The position numbers and the translations under genes are program-made. From contig NZ_LAQO01000019.1 in assembly GCF_000971975.1 (NCBI RefSeq), forward strand, positions 1 through 64,000: a stretch of 64,000 nt of DNA, read 5' to 3'. This stretch comes from Paenibacillus algorifonticola. Lineage in GTDB: Bacteria; Bacillota; Bacilli; Paenibacillales; Paenibacillaceae. The notes under the pieces are model-generated. The model had not been told where the DNA came from, did no database searches, and saw only the letters and a list, made by a program, of their open reading frames with translations. Within the stretch, counting starts at the first letter, position 1. Each line of letters opens with the position of its first letter. Shown piece after piece: positions 16,799 to 24,904 of the stretch.

Positions 16799-17881
16799 AT
16801 GTCAGAAGTTAAAAAAATTGCAGTAGTTGCCGGCGACGGTATTGGTCCAGAGGTCGTAGGCGAAGCGCTTAAAGTATTGAAAAAAGTAGAAGAGCTTTTC
16901 GGCTATCAGTTCGAAACCGAGCACGGTCTGTTCGGCGGTATTGCGATTGATGAGAAAGGAACGCCATTGCCGCAAGAGACGCTTGATCTTTGTAAAAATG
17001 CTGACGCTGTATTGCTCGGTGCTGTTGGCGGCCCGAAATGGGACAACAACTCCAAGGAGCTTCGTCCAGAAACTGGCCTTCTCGGCATTCGCAAAGCGCT
17101 GGGCCTGTTCTCCAACATTCGTCCGGCAACTGTATTTGACTGCTTGAAGGAAGCTTCCACGCTTAAGCCTGAAGTGCTGGAAGGCACTGACCTGATCGTT
17201 GTGCGCGAGCTGACTGGCGGCATCTACTTCGGCGAGAAATTCCGTCGTGAAGGTGCTGGCGGCGAAGAAGCGGTTGATACTTGCGTATATAATGTACAAG
17301 AGATTGAGCGTATCGTTCGCCAAGCGTTCGACATTGCGATGACTCGCAGCAAACGTCTGGCTTCCGTTGATAAAGCAAACGTGCTGGAAACTTCCCGCCT
17401 GTGGCGTGAAGTCGTTAACCGGATTGCTCCTGAATACCCAGAGGTTGAGCTGGAGCATGTGCTTGTAGACAACTGCGCGATGCAATTGCTGCGTCGTCCA
17501 TCGAGCTTTGACGTTATCGTAACGGAAAACATGTTTGGCGATATTTTGAGCGATGAAGCAGCTATGCTGACTGGTTCCATCGGCATGCTTTCCTCCGCTT
17601 CGCTGGGCGAAGGCAGCTTTGGCCTTTACGAGCCGGTACACGGTTCCGCTCCTGACATTGCTGGGCAAGGCATCTCGAACCCAATCGCAACGATTCTTTC
17701 GGTAGCGTTGATGTTCCGTCTGACTTTCGGCTACCACGATGCAGCGCAAGCGATCGAGGATGCTGTTAAAGAGGTGCTGGATGCAGGACACCGTACAGGC
17801 GATATCGCGGTCGATAAGAGCAAAGCTATCGGCACAACGGCAATGGGCGATTTGATCATTGCAGCGCTGAAAAAATCTTAA
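16799..17881 (+). CDS. leuB: 3-isopropylmalate dehydrogenase
   Basis: NAD-dependent oxidative decarboxylation of 3-isopropylmalate in leucine synthesis. 360 residues; GDGIGPEVV at 13-21, ETGLLGIRKALGLFSNIRP, the substrate loop RELTGGIYFGEK and the metal-site DNCAMQLLRRP plus FGDILSDEAAML are all present. AAGGAGTG precedes the ATG. Unlike most leucine operons it is not directly behind leuA: a terminator and three 98-bp repeats intervene, so it probably has its own promoter. leuC and leuD are not in the window. Confidence 0.96.
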   Translation: MSEVKKIAVVAGDGIGPEVVGEALKVLKKVEELFGYQFETEHGLFGGIAIDEKGTPLPQETLDLCKNADAVLLGAVGGPKWDNNSKELRPETGLLGIRKALGLFSNIRPATVFDCLKEASTLKPEVLEGTDLIVVRELTGGIYFGEKFRREGAGGEEAVDTCVYNVQEIERIVRQAFDIAMTRSKRLASVDKANVLETSRLWREVVNRIAPEYPEVELEHVLVDNCAMQLLRRPSSFDVIVTENMFGDILSDEAAMLTGSIGMLSSASLGEGSFGLYEPVHGSAPDIAGQGISNPIATILSVALMFRLTFGYHDAAQAIEDAVKEVLDAGHRTGDIAVDKSKAIGTTAMGDLIIAALKKS

Positions 17882-17896
17882 TTATAATAATTACAA
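17882..17896. promoter_or_regulatory. PerR-box-like site
   Basis: TTATAATAATTACAA matches the PerR consensus TTATAATnATTATAA at all but one defined position. It starts at the base after the leuB stop and lies about 20 bases before the -35 of the peroxiredoxin promoter. Confidence 0.55.
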
Positions 17897-17915
17897 AAAA
17901 ATATTAAATACAATC

Positions 17916-17950
17916 TTGACTTCAATATAATCTAGTGATAATATTTATCA
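17916..17950 (+). promoter_or_regulatory. Peroxiredoxin promoter with overlapping Fur/PerR-type box
   Basis: TTGACT (17916-17921), 17-base spacer, TAATAT (17939-17944). The -10 is covered by TGATAATATTTATCA (17936-17950), which matches the Fur consensus TGATAATnATTATCA at all but one defined position. Occupancy would block RNA polymerase. Whether Fur or PerR binds cannot be decided from sequence. Confidence 0.6.
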
Positions 17951-18024
17951 ATAGATAGCGATATTCACCGATGTTAATGCATCGATACATGCTCATCATT
18001 AAAACTCAAGGAGGATTTCAAATT

Positions 18025-18570
18025 ATGGCAGAACGTTTGGTAGGTTACCCGGCTCCAGATTTCACAGCAGAAACAGCAATCGGTGATGGTTCAGGTTTCG
18101 GCAAAGCATCCCTTGCAGACTACAAAGGCAAATGGTTGGTATTGTTCTTCTATCCACTTGACTTCACTTTTGTTTGCCCGACTGAAATTACAGCTTTGAG
18201 CCTTGCTGCTGCTGAGTTCAAGAAGCTCAACACTGAAATTCTTGGTGTGAGCGTAGACAGCCAGCACAGCCACAAAGCATGGATTAATACATCCGTTAAC
18301 GATAATGGTCTTGGCAAGCTTGAGTTCCCTCTTGCTGCTGATATCACGAAAAAAATCGCTAAAGATTATGGCGTTCTGATTGAAGAAGAAGGTATCGCGC
18401 TTCGCGGCCTGTTCATCATCGATCCAGAAGGCGAAGTAAAATACCAAGTCGTTAACCATAACGATGTTGGCCGCAGCGTAGATGAAACGCTTCGTGTATT
18501 GCAAGCTTTGCAATCCGGCGGACTTTGCCCAATGAACTGGAAACCAGGTCAGCAAACGCTGTCTGTTTAA
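18025..18570 (+). CDS. 2-Cys peroxiredoxin (AhpC/Prx1 type)
   Basis: Thiol peroxidase that reduces hydrogen peroxide and alkyl hydroperoxides. 181 residues; peroxidatic C51 in FYPLDFTFVCPTE and resolving C168 in GGLCPMNW, i.e. a typical 2-Cys enzyme. Start chosen at 18025, where AAGGAGG lies upstream with good spacing, rather than an in-frame ATG 18 codons earlier. No ahpF-type reductase gene is adjacent, so reduction probably depends on thioredoxin. PerR/Fur-like boxes upstream suggest induction by peroxide or metal limitation. Followed by a strong terminator. Confidence 0.93.
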   Translation: MAERLVGYPAPDFTAETAIGDGSGFGKASLADYKGKWLVLFFYPLDFTFVCPTEITALSLAAAEFKKLNTEILGVSVDSQHSHKAWINTSVNDNGLGKLEFPLAADITKKIAKDYGVLIEEEGIALRGLFIIDPEGEVKYQVVNHNDVGRSVDETLRVLQALQSGGLCPMNWKPGQQTLSV

Positions 18571-18607
18571 TCCAAAATTGCTTTTCTTTAGCAGAAGCTA
18601 AGACGAA

Positions 18608-18643
18608 GAGTCCGTGCCAAATATTGGCGCGGGCTTTTCTATT
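18608..18643 (+). terminator. Terminator after peroxiredoxin
   Basis: GTCCGTGCCAA-TA-TTGGCGCGGGC stem followed by TTTTCTATTT. Confidence 0.85.
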
Positions 18644-18742
18644 TCGCAAAAAGCAGGAATTGTACGTATGTAAAGCGAATAAGTTTATGTCAAACGAAAC
18701 GTGCTTGCTGCGAACTGGCAACAGCTAAGGAGGTCGTCGTCG

Positions 18743-19159
18743 ATGAGTTTTTGTTGTGGAGCTAGTATGATTGGTACCAAAGGGACATTAAAGCATTTTC
18801 GGACACATATCCATAACGTGCCTATTCTGTTCTGCCCGGTATGCAACCGTGTGGAAATTCACCACTTGGTAGAAAATGAGTATGAAATATTGGCTGAATA
18901 CGCACATGGAGACGGCGCCGCTGAGGTTGATTTTCAGGAGTATGTGGAGCAAGAGGGCAAGGAACTGCTGGAAAACTGCGTGAATCATGAAAGTGAAGAT
19001 CCGATGGATGTCGTACTGAGCCAAATTGACATATCGCTTGATTTGCTCAGCTTTGCGAAACAAATTGACGACATCGCATGGCAAGGTGAATTAAAGAAGC
19101 GTCTGGCTATATTAAGCAGCCGGCGCAATAAGCTTAAAGAGCGGCGAACATCAGTCTAA
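18743..19159 (+). CDS. Hypothetical protein with zinc-binding-type cysteines
   Basis: 138 residues. The start at 18743 follows AAGGAGG by 9 bases; an upstream in-frame ATG lacks a ribosome binding site. The N-terminus holds CC (MSFCCGASM) and CPVC (ILFCPVCNR), plausibly a four-cysteine zinc site, followed by an acidic middle section and a basic helical C-terminus (KKRLAILSSRRNKLKERR). I do not recognise a named family; a small regulatory or chaperone-like role is possible. Monocistronic, with its own terminator. Confidence 0.75.
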   Translation: MSFCCGASMIGTKGTLKHFRTHIHNVPILFCPVCNRVEIHHLVENEYEILAEYAHGDGAAEVDFQEYVEQEGKELLENCVNHESEDPMDVVLSQIDISLDLLSFAKQIDDIAWQGELKKRLAILSSRRNKLKERRTSV

Positions 19160-19180
19160 AATGAATCATTTTATGAAATG

Positions 19181-19206
19181 TGGCCTCCGCTTGGGGGCTT
19201 TTTCAT
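19181..19206 (+). terminator. Terminator
   Basis: GGCCTCC-GCTT-GGGGGCT stem followed by TTTTTCATTTTT. Confidence 0.7.
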
Positions 19207-19229
19207 TTTTCTCATAAATTTCGGGGCCT

Positions 19230-19258
19230 ACCCCCTTAAGCGAAACAGATTGACCGAA
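19230..19258 (+). promoter_or_regulatory. Candidate SigI-type promoter of sigI-rsgI
   Basis: ACCCCC at 19230-19235 and CGAA at 19255-19258 (a second CGAA lies at 19241). ACCCCC/CGAA are the elements reported for SigI promoters. The spacing of 19 bases to the second CGAA is at the long end, so the match is tentative. Self-activation is usual for sigI. Confidence 0.45.
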
Positions 19259-19273
19259 ACCTATGAATGAGAG

Positions 19274-20131
19274 GTGGAACGGTTGCTACTTGTGTTATTC
19301 AAGCGTTTCTTGCGGAAAACCGTACCCACCGACACCGTAGAAGCGAACGCGAAGGAATCATTATTAAAAAATACGAAATCAAAGCTATCCCTGACGCCGG
19401 AGCAGACGGTCCTGCAAATTCAGCAAGGAGACGCGCTGCTGCGGGAGCGGTTCATTGCAAGCTATAAGCCATACATTGCAAAAGTGACAAGCCGCTTCTG
19501 CAAACGTTATGTCAATGCGAGCAGGGATGATGAATATAGCGTGGCATTAATCGCCTTTAACGAGGCCATTAGCCAATTTTCGCCGGAATCTGGCAGATCT
19601 TTTCTTGGTTTTGCCGAGACGGTCATCAGACGCCGTCTAATTGACTATGTGCGCCGTGAGCAGCGCCATCTATCCTCGGTTCCATATAGCTCGTTCGAGC
19701 GTTTAGACGATGAGGAGCAGCTTTACAATCCTGTTGAAATGAAGCAGGCGCTGGCTGCTTATGAATTGAACAGCACGGCGGATGAGCGCCGACTGGAGAT
19801 GGGCGAATTTAATCAGGAGCTGCTGAAATACGGCGTATCGTTCGCCGAACTGGTTGAAGCTTCACCCAAGCATGCAGATTCACGCAAAATGCTGATGCGA
19901 ACAGCAGCGATATTAGCGGAGGATACCGCGATGTTTGGCCAATTAAAGCTGACAGGCAAGCTGCCGGTCAAAGCATTGACGGAGGCGAGTGGCTTGTCAC
20001 GCAAGACGATTGAGCGCAATCGTAAATATATGATTGCCATTGCTTGTATTTTAAGGGGAACGTACCCGTTTTTGAAAGATTACCTGGATCTGGACGATTG
20101 GCAGCGAGAAGCGAGCAAGGAGGCAGAATGA
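19274..20131 (+). CDS. sigI: RNA polymerase sigma factor SigI
   Basis: Sigma-70 family factor of the SigI group, linked in Bacillus to heat and wall stress and in clostridia to polysaccharide sensing. 285 residues from the GTG at 19274; a TTG at 19283 is also possible and has AGAGGTGG at better spacing. Region 2 features include DEYSVALIAFNEAISQFSPESGRSF and RRRLIDYVRREQRH; the C-terminal helix-turn-helix-like region holds LTEASGLSRKTIERNRKYMI. It overlaps rsgI by one base or so, and RsgI is its membrane anti-sigma factor, as in B. subtilis. Confidence 0.93.
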   Translation: MERLLLVLFKRFLRKTVPTDTVEANAKESLLKNTKSKLSLTPEQTVLQIQQGDALLRERFIASYKPYIAKVTSRFCKRYVNASRDDEYSVALIAFNEAISQFSPESGRSFLGFAETVIRRRLIDYVRREQRHLSSVPYSSFERLDDEEQLYNPVEMKQALAAYELNSTADERRLEMGEFNQELLKYGVSFAELVEASPKHADSRKMLMRTAAILAEDTAMFGQLKLTGKLPVKALTEASGLSRKTIERNRKYMIAIACILRGTYPFLKDYLDLDDWQREASKEAE

Positions 20132-21582
20132 TGAACCGTGGCGTCGTAATGCAGATACAAAAGAATAGGGCAATTGTGCTGACGGCGGATGGCAGATTCA
20201 TCAATACCGCGCTTCCTCGCAACGTTCAGGTTGGCGATGAAATTGTGATCCAGCAGGAGGAGAGGGCAAGGCGCAAGAGGCCAAAAGCGCTGCTGTGGAG
20301 AACCGGAGTGGCTGCGGCTATCGTACTGCTTATTTTGCCTGTGCTGCTGTATGTTCAGAGCGGCGAGCATCCAGTAGTGGCTTATTTCAGCATGGACATT
20401 AATCCAAGCATTGAAATCGGCATCGACAGCCGTGAGCAGGTGCAGGAGCTGCATGCGTTCAATGAGGCAGGGAAGCAGCTCATCGCCGGAGTGTCCTACA
20501 AAAATAAATCGCTTGCGCTGGTCACAACAGCTATTATGCAAAAAATTGCGGGTATGCACTATTTTGATGATAAGGTGCAGGATATCGTAGTTACGAGTGT
20601 AGTCATTGGCGGTGATGATCCGCAGTTGGATGTTTTATTTTCCAGCAAGCTTAATAAGGCTTTGACGGAAATGGTGGCGGATGGGCATATGCAGGCGGCT
20701 GTAGAAATTATGACGCTGTCCGCCCCGGTAGAGCTGCGGGATGCGGCGGAGGCGTACGGCCTGTCCTCGGGCAAGATGGCGGTTTATTTGATGGCCAAGG
20801 ATGAAGGTTATGACCTTGAGCTGGAGAACTTCCAGCAGCATTCCATCAGCATGATAACCGAGCCGCTTGGCGGTGTAAAAACGATTATGAAGCATGCCGA
20901 TAAATCGACCAAAGAAAGCCTGAGAAGCTTGCTTGAGGCGGAAACAAAGCAAGAGGCGGTGCTATCCTCCGTGCCGGTTGTGGATAGCGCCTCTGCTGAG
21001 CCAGCAGCTTCTCCAACTCCTGCGCCGATTCTTGTAAGCTCAGTGACGGACGCTGCGGCTTCTTCGAAGCCTGCGGAGACAGCAACTCCAAAGCCTCCTA
21101 AACCGACTGCTGAGGCAGCTGGCAATGAGACACCAGCCAAGCAGGAGGATAATGGCAAGAGCGGGCAGCACGGCAAGGATAAAGAAAAAGATAAGGTGGA
21201 TATCAACAAAGACAAGGACAAAGATAAGAACAAAGAGAAAGATAAGAACAAAGACAAAAACAAACATGAAAATAACGATAAGCAAGAAAATAACCAGGGA
21301 AACAAAAATAAAAATAAAGATGAAAACAACAATGAAAATAACAATGATGGCAAAAACAACAGCCATAAAGACGGTAAAAACAAGGATACGGACAAAAATA
21401 AAGACAAGGATAGCTGCAAGAAGACCAGTGGTGAAAATAAGGGGAACGAAAAAAATAAAACGGGGCATACCGATTCAGAGCAGCGCAATTCGCGCATCAA
21501 AACGACCTTTTGGGGCGGTCAGGTCTACTTTAGCTATCGAACAAACGTGGAAAATACAAACAGCTGGCAGCAGACAGCTTAG
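20131..21582 (+). CDS. rsgI: Anti-sigma-I factor RsgI with long Lys/Asp/Asn-rich tail
   Basis: Single-pass membrane anti-sigma factor holding SigI. The cytoplasmic RsgI domain is at about 1-50 (MQIQKNRAIVLTADGRFI), a membrane helix at about 62-78 (AAAIVLLILPVLLYV), then a conserved outside region with VAYFSMDINPSIEIGIDS, which in this family contains the self-cleavage NP site. After about 280 comes a Pro/Ala/Thr linker and roughly 100 residues almost entirely of K, D, N, E. The start at 20131 is 7 bases after AAGGAGG; an ATG one codon earlier is equally in frame. Clostridial RsgI proteins carry sugar-binding modules here instead. Confidence 0.92.
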   Translation: MNRGVVMQIQKNRAIVLTADGRFINTALPRNVQVGDEIVIQQEERARRKRPKALLWRTGVAAAIVLLILPVLLYVQSGEHPVVAYFSMDINPSIEIGIDSREQVQELHAFNEAGKQLIAGVSYKNKSLALVTTAIMQKIAGMHYFDDKVQDIVVTSVVIGGDDPQLDVLFSSKLNKALTEMVADGHMQAAVEIMTLSAPVELRDAAEAYGLSSGKMAVYLMAKDEGYDLELENFQQHSISMITEPLGGVKTIMKHADKSTKESLRSLLEAETKQEAVLSSVPVVDSASAEPAASPTPAPILVSSVTDAAASSKPAETATPKPPKPTAEAAGNETPAKQEDNGKSGQHGKDKEKDKVDINKDKDKDKNKEKDKNKDKNKHENNDKQENNQGNKNKNKDENNNENNNDGKNNSHKDGKNKDTDKNKDKDSCKKTSGENKGNEKNKTGHTDSEQRNSRIKTTFWGGQVYFSYRTNVENTNSWQQTA

Positions 21583-21611
21583 GATTCGTCCAATTCGTTG
21601 TAAAAATACCA

Positions 21612-21623
21612 TTTTTCGACAAA
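21612..21623. promoter_or_regulatory. Spo0A-box-like sequence
   Basis: TTTTTCGACAAA, the complement of TTTGTCGAAAAA, contains the 0A-box core TGTCGAA with matching flanks. It lies just upstream of the -35 of the following kinase promoter. Confidence 0.5.
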
Positions 21624-21631
21624 TATTCTCA

Positions 21632-21661
21632 TTGACATGAAGGACATCCAAAATCTATGAT
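21632..21661 (+). promoter_or_regulatory. Sigma-A promoter of sporulation-type kinase
   Basis: TTGACA and TATGAT separated by 18 bases, about 54 bases before the start codon. Confidence 0.65.
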
Positions 21662-21714
21662 GAGTATAGCTTGAATTAGCGTTGTCCATTGATGCTGCCG
21701 GGGGGGAGTAGAGG

Positions 21715-23094
21715 ATGCAGATGATGCGAAAGCGTTATTTCCCGGCGCTTGCCGAATACATACGTAGTGATAAGGAAGGTTCTCTTTATCAAGCAGCAGA
21801 GCTAGGCAAAGAGTTAACGGGAATCCAACTTGATGATGTCATTGCGATCCATGAGGATTGCATGCAGACATTAGTATCGAATGTGGACTCGGAAGAAGCA
21901 GTCAAAATGTACAATCGTTCGTTCATTTTTTTGATTGAATTTATGGTTGCGTATCGTTTTCACTTACTGGCGAATCAAACCAATGATCAGAAGTTTACGG
22001 AAATGAGGGAAATGCTGCTCCGTTCCAATCGTTCATTTGAAATGGTCAAAAATAAGTATGAAAATGTGCTGCAGCATATGGACAGCGGCATCGCATTGTT
22101 TGACAGTGAAGGCATTTTGTCATTCATTAATTTGCAAATGGCGAAGCATCTAGACATTCCCCGCAAAACGCTGGTGGGCTGCAACTTGCCTGAAATTTTA
22201 CGGCATCCGCAGCTAAGTCGGTATACACGGAAAATGATTTTACGGCTGTACAAGGAAATGCTGCTTCGGCGCACGCGGAATTATGAGTTTCAGGATAAGG
22301 ATGGCCATCATTTACTCGTAACGGTCACCTACGGCGATCAGCTTGAAGGTGATTTTCTATTCAGTGTCAAAGATGTGTCTGAGTACAAGCAGATTGAACA
22401 AACGGCTTTACAAAATGACAAGCTAGCCATGCTTGGCCGAATTGCGGCTGCCATCGCTCATGAAATTCGCAATCCGCTGACGTCTATACGCGGTTTTATC
22501 CAACTGCTGCGTCCGTATTTGCTGCAAATGGGCAAGGAGGAATATGCCCGGATTATTTTAGCCGAAATTGATCGTGCTAATGATATTATTTACGAGTTTC
22601 TGAATTCGTCCAAGCCATCAGCCCCATTAAAGAAAGCGTTTTCCATTAATTTGCTGATTAAAGAAGTTGCGCTGCTTACGGAGAGCGAGGCGCTTATGCG
22701 CAATTGCCAGATCGAGCTGCAGCTCGAAGGGGATGAATATGCATTGATCGCCTCCATCGATATGAAGCAGATCAAACAGGTCATTCTCAATATTGTAAAA
22801 AACTCGCTTGATGCGGTAGCGGAGCGGGAAAGCGATGATATCGGCATTATTGAGTTGTCAACGAGAGCCGATGGCTCTTATGTGGAGATTACGATGAAGG
22901 ATAACGGGAAGGGAATGGATAAGGCGACGCTAGCTCGATTATTTGATCCTTTTTTTACGACCAAGGAAGAAGGGACAGGCCTCGGCTTATCTGTCAGTTA
23001 CCGGATTATCCGCAATCATGGCGGCTCTATTCGCGTCGATAGCGTCGTAGGCAGCGGCACATCATTCATTATTTATTTGCCATTAGCGGAATAA
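21715..23094 (+). CDS. Orphan sensor histidine kinase, sporulation-kinase type
   Basis: 459 residues, no membrane segment. The N-terminal about 100 residues are helical and resemble the N-terminal module of RsbU-like proteins; a PAS domain follows at about 118-225 (HMDSGIALFDSEGILSFIN). The HisKA H-box holds H249 in AHEIRNPLTSIRGF, and the ATPase domain has KNSLDAV, MKDNGKGMD and TTKEEGTGLGLS. No response regulator is adjacent, as for kinases feeding the Spo0F/Spo0A phosphorelay. A Spo0A-like box upstream supports that link. Strong terminator after the stop. Confidence 0.88.
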   Translation: MQMMRKRYFPALAEYIRSDKEGSLYQAAELGKELTGIQLDDVIAIHEDCMQTLVSNVDSEEAVKMYNRSFIFLIEFMVAYRFHLLANQTNDQKFTEMREMLLRSNRSFEMVKNKYENVLQHMDSGIALFDSEGILSFINLQMAKHLDIPRKTLVGCNLPEILRHPQLSRYTRKMILRLYKEMLLRRTRNYEFQDKDGHHLLVTVTYGDQLEGDFLFSVKDVSEYKQIEQTALQNDKLAMLGRIAAAIAHEIRNPLTSIRGFIQLLRPYLLQMGKEEYARIILAEIDRANDIIYEFLNSSKPSAPLKKAFSINLLIKEVALLTESEALMRNCQIELQLEGDEYALIASIDMKQIKQVILNIVKNSLDAVAERESDDIGIIELSTRADGSYVEITMKDNGKGMDKATLARLFDPFFTTKEEGTGLGLSVSYRIIRNHGGSIRVDSVVGSGTSFIIYLPLAE

Positions 23095-23100
23095 ATGATT

Positions 23101-23131
23101 AAAATCGGGGGTATGCCCCCCGATTTTTTTG
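23101..23131 (+). terminator. Terminator
   Basis: AAATCGGGGG-TATG-CCCCCCGATTT stem followed by T residues. Confidence 0.92.
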
Positions 23132-23170
23132 TCATCTTTATGGCGGGAGGCGCCAAAAGGAGAGGAATGA

Positions 23171-24694
23171 TTGACCATGAGTACATTCTTTACATACGGA
23201 ACGCCAGGTGCTGAACCAATAGATGCAGTCGTTCGTTTCATTAGCACGCGTGAGCTTGGCGATGCTTCAGCCGAATGGCTGCTGCCGCAAATTGATCAGG
23301 CCATTCGCAGCCTGTTTATTAAAGGACTGTTCAAAGGAGAGGCAGAGCAGGCTCACGTCATTCAGACGCTGGGCTTGTATCCTTCTGCTGAGCATGTCAT
23401 TGCGGTCGGCTATGAGGAGCAATCCGGCGCAGACGGCTTGCGCCTTGCAGCTGCAACAGCGGCCAAAGCATTGAAACGCATAAAAGCGCAATCGGTGCAT
23501 GTTGTGCTGCCGCTATCAGCGGTGGAAGCGGAAGGTCTCTCCCAGCAGCAAGCGGCTCAGGCGCTGACTGAAGGGCTTAAGCTGGCGGTGCATGACCGCC
23601 TGCCAGAGAAACGCGAAGTGAAGACGCGTTATGCAATCGGTAAAGTGTATTTCTCAATCGCGGGGACATCGGCGCAAGATGCTGCTTCTGATTTCAGCGA
23701 GCAATGGATCGCAGGGATAACGCGCGGCGTTGCCTGTGCCGATGGCGTAATCAGCGCCCGTGATTTGACGAATATAGCGGGCAATAAGCTCGTGCCTGAA
23801 GGTCTTGCTACGTATGCCGAGGAGCTTGCCCGGCAGTATGATTTTGACATTGAAATTATTGACGAGTGGACGGCGGCCGAGCAGGGCATGGGTGGCTTGC
23901 TTGGCGTCGGCCAAGGCAGCATCAACCCGCCGCGTATGATTGTACTGCACTATAAGGGGGCGCCAGGCGAACAAGCGACTTGGGGGCTGATCGGAAAAGG
24001 CATTACCTTTGATACAGGCGGCATTTCGCTCAAGCGTGCGCCTGGCATGGAGGAGATGATCGCCGATATGGGCGGCGCAGCGGCAGTGCTTGGCGCGATG
24101 CAGGCGATTGGCGAGCTTAAGCCAGCGGTGAATATTATTGCGGTTATTCCATCGGCGGAAAATATGCCATCGGATCGCGCACTTAAGCCAGGCGATGTCA
24201 TTACGATGATGAACGGTCTGACGGTAGAAGTGGTGAACACCGATGCCGAAGGCAGGCTGGTGCTTGGCGACGGGCTTACGACGGCCATTCGCCGCGGAGC
24301 AACGAAGCTGGTTGATGTCGCGACGCTGACAGGCGCGGTATCGGTGGCGCTCGGCTCGCAAGCAACAGGAGCGGTGACGAACCATGATGGGCTCATGCAG
24401 CAGGTGCGCGAAGCATCTGAGCGCGCAGGCGAGCGCGTATGGCAGCTTCCGGCCTATCCAGAATATAAGAAGCAAATTCGGAGTGAAGCGGCAGATTTGA
24501 AAAACAGCGGCGGCCGTGAAGCTGGCACCATCACCGGCGGTTTGTTCATCGGCACATTCGCTGAGGAGCTGCCTTGGGTTCATCTTGATATTGCGGGCGT
24601 ATCGTTCCGCGAGTCGGCGAAGGCGCTGGAGCCGAAAGGCGGCACAGGAGTTATGGTGCGTACGCTCGTCGAGCTGATGCACGCCAAAGCGTAA
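23171..24694 (+). CDS. pepA: Leucyl aminopeptidase (M17 family)
   Basis: Cytosolic di-metal aminopeptidase releasing N-terminal residues from peptides. 507 residues. The M17 active-site region is intact: GKGITFDTGGISLK near 274-287, ADMGGAAAV, and the signature NTDAEGRLVLGDGL around 356-369. The TTG at 23171 lies 8 bases after AAGGAG; an ATG two codons later is an alternative with less favourable spacing. Not in an operon: terminators bound it on both sides. Confidence 0.94.
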   Translation: MTMSTFFTYGTPGAEPIDAVVRFISTRELGDASAEWLLPQIDQAIRSLFIKGLFKGEAEQAHVIQTLGLYPSAEHVIAVGYEEQSGADGLRLAAATAAKALKRIKAQSVHVVLPLSAVEAEGLSQQQAAQALTEGLKLAVHDRLPEKREVKTRYAIGKVYFSIAGTSAQDAASDFSEQWIAGITRGVACADGVISARDLTNIAGNKLVPEGLATYAEELARQYDFDIEIIDEWTAAEQGMGGLLGVGQGSINPPRMIVLHYKGAPGEQATWGLIGKGITFDTGGISLKRAPGMEEMIADMGGAAAVLGAMQAIGELKPAVNIIAVIPSAENMPSDRALKPGDVITMMNGLTVEVVNTDAEGRLVLGDGLTTAIRRGATKLVDVATLTGAVSVALGSQATGAVTNHDGLMQQVREASERAGERVWQLPAYPEYKKQIRSEAADLKNSGGREAGTITGGLFIGTFAEELPWVHLDIAGVSFRESAKALEPKGGTGVMVRTLVELMHAKA

Positions 24695-24749
24695 AGCGCA
24701 GGTTAAGCAGCAGGGCAGCGCGACGGACAGCAAGAAAGTGGCTTAAACC

Positions 24750-24808
24750 AAAGCAACGACCGAAGCAGTGGGCTATTCCTCTGCAGCGGTCGTTGCTTCT
24801 CTTTTTCC
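24750..24808 (+). terminator. Terminator after pepA
   Basis: Perfect 12-bp stem AAGCAACGACCG/CGGTCGTTGCTT with an inner CAG/CTG pair, followed by CTCTTTTTCC. Confidence 0.85.
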
Positions 24809-24904
24809 ATCTTCCTGCATTCAAAAAAATACATAGCATAACCAACTACGTAAATGTTACTATATATAAAAAATAAAGCAGTGGACGAGGAGTTTTGAAG
24901 CAGC

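Noticed and set aside
17971..18024. N-terminal extension of the peroxiredoxin
   Set aside because: AAGGAGG lies inside this segment, right before the MAERLVG start typical of the family.
20808..21500. Minus-strand frame with Leu/Ser/Phe repeats that mimics a membrane protein
   Set aside because: It is the reverse complement of the Lys/Asp/Asn-rich tail of rsgI; hydrophobicity is an artefact of AAR/GAY codons read backwards.
23654..24733. 359-codon minus-strand frame opposite pepA
   Set aside because: Antisense shadow of the M17 peptidase gene.
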